Shown piece after piece: positions 63,171-64,000 of a stretch of DNA of 64,000 nucleotides. Location of the stretch: contig JBNMOT010000004.1 of the NCBI GenBank assembly GCA_051275515.1, positions 1 to 64,000 on the forward strand. Direction: 5' to 3'. The notes under the pieces were generated by a model that did not search any database, was not told the origin of the DNA, and was given only the letters and a program-made list of their open reading frames with translations. A program made the position numbers and the translations under genes. The stretch comes from Oleispira sp051275515 (GTDB lineage: Bacteria; Pseudomonadota; Gammaproteobacteria; Pseudomonadales; Oceanobacteraceae). Position 1 is the first letter of the stretch. Each line of letters starts with the position of its first letter.

Positions 63171-64000
63171 TTAGTTCTGCTGCCATTCCTTAACTACTTC
63201 ATCCCAATCAGCATTTCTCTCAACTACCTTTCCATCTTCATCTTTTCTTGTCCAAACATCCCAGAAGTCAGGATCGTCTGAATGTGGTTGTTGCGCTTTT
63301 GTTAAACTCTTCATTTTAACCAGAACCGGAAGCTCAGATGCCCAACCCATAAGTATTGCATGTTGGGATGGTAGAGATGGCAATTCACGGAGTAGTCCGC
63401 GTAAATTATCTGGCACCATTTTATGCACTTGCTCTTGATCTCTGTCATTACTAATTCGATGCAGAAGGAAGGTATTGCATTGAGATAAAACTGTAGGTGA
63501 CAACTCTGATGGGCGTTGAGATGAAATCACCATGCCAAGACCAAACTTTCGTCCTTCTCTCGCTATTTTTTCAAATACTTGACAACAAACAGCTGCTACA
63601 TCCTGATTTTCAGATTCATCACGATATCGTTTAATGAACGTATGCGCCTCTTCAGCTACAAGTACAGTTGGTAGGGTTTTATTATTTAGCCGTCTATACC
63701 GTTGCAATGATTCAAAGATGATTCTTGAAATAACAGCAGTTACAAGGTGAGTGATTTCATTTGGTACTAGAGAAAGATCTATAATTGAAACACAACTATG
63801 ATCTTCACCTGCTCCATCATTACCTATATAATTTTCTAACCACTCAGCTAAATCGACTCTCTGTTCTGAATCATTGGTGATAGGCTTCATTCTTGTATCA
63901 GAGAGCATGGTGCGTATTCGAGCAACTAAATACTCTACATACTGTTCACTACCGTTTTCCTGAGCTAAAGCTTCTAAATAGGCTACTAAATTCTCGCCCT
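63171..64000 (-). CDS. HerA-like ATPase/translocase, C-terminal part (5' end outside window)
   Basis: The minus-strand frame is open to the window edge, so only the last ~276 residues are seen. Recognisable are the HerA/FtsK-like Walker B region TVLVAEEAHTFIKR, then the GLGMVISSQRPSELSPTVLS segment, and CNTFLLHRISNDRDQEQVHK, typical of HerA ATPases. Upstream DIEL-like material ENGSEQYVEYLVARIRTM continues to the edge. HerA family proteins join nucleases in DNA repair and in defence systems such as SIR2-HerA. Which partner applies here is not visible. Confidence 0.87.
   Translation of the reverse strand, partial: GENLVAYLEALAQENGSEQYVEYLVARIRTMLSDTRMKPITNDSEQRVDLAEWLENYIGNDGAGEDHSCVSIIDLSLVPNEITHLVTAVISRIIFESLQRYRRLNNKTLPTVLVAEEAHTFIKRYRDESENQDVAAVCCQVFEKIAREGRKFGLGMVISSQRPSELSPTVLSQCNTFLLHRISNDRDQEQVHKMVPDNLRGLLRELPSLPSQHAILMGWASELPVLVKMKSLTKAQQPHSDDPDFWDVWTRKDEDGKVVERNADWDEVVKEWQQN

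Overview
The window looks like a chromosome segment of a marine gammaproteobacterium, probably an Oceanospirillales-type lineage (inference). The evidence is the gene order. tRNA-Leu(GAG)/secG-tpiA-glmM-folP-ftsH-rlmE/yhbY, corC-lnt, leuS-lptE-holA and ubiE-ubiJ-ubiB ... hisI-hisE-hinT-tatABC are orders typical of Pseudomonas and relatives. Base composition is moderately AT-rich.

Region 1 (about 1-39.7 kb) is mostly ordinary core genome. It holds protein export (secG, tatABC), the glycolytic gene tpiA, cell-wall precursor synthesis (glmM), folate (folP), proteolysis (ftsH), ribosome maturation (rlmE, yhbY), a KAS III-type condensing enzyme, envelope lipids (lnt, lptE), leuS, holA, molybdopterin (moaA), ubiquinone (ubiE/J/B) and histidine (hisI/E). 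Three genes (a GntR-type regulator, moaA, a histidine kinase) sit between lnt and leuS. Around 27-39.5 kb is a set of single-gene units: an MTHFR-like protein, a CPA2 antiporter, oxidoreductases, a 2OG-Fe(II) dioxygenase, an MscS channel, a Nudix hydrolase and a VIT1-like transporter.

Region 2 (about 39.7-64 kb) is accessory and heavily rearranged. An approximately 0.8-kb direct repeat (40096-40910 and 52074-52953) carries the 5' end of a thioesterase gene plus the 3' end of a lipase gene, and it brackets about 11 kb. That interval holds decayed fragments (NmrA-like, CheW, DUF222/HNH, IS3 OrfA), a VOC gene lying between two attC-like signals, a lipoprotein/secreted-protein pair, and a tethered substrate-binding protein next to a hybrid histidine kinase. 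Fragments of one quinone-reductase gene recur at 57.9 and 60.2 kb.

The most unusual locus is 52.5-57.7 kb. A polytopic membrane protein is fused to a lipoxygenase-like domain (873 aa). It lies directly upstream of a class 3 lipase gene on the same strand and divergent from a second, paralogous lipase. A membrane protein/fatty-acid hydroxylase (sterol desaturase family) operon follows. This suggests a lipid-release and lipid-oxidation system, in which lipases free acyl chains and a membrane-bound lipoxygenase oxidises them.

The right end (60.8-64 kb) looks like defence-associated DNA: a NACHT-type ATPase with a long pentapeptide-repeat tail, downstream of a HerA-like ATPase that runs off the window. 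A small element with terminal inverted repeats lies between them, and a truncated copy of it lies on the far side of the NACHT gene.
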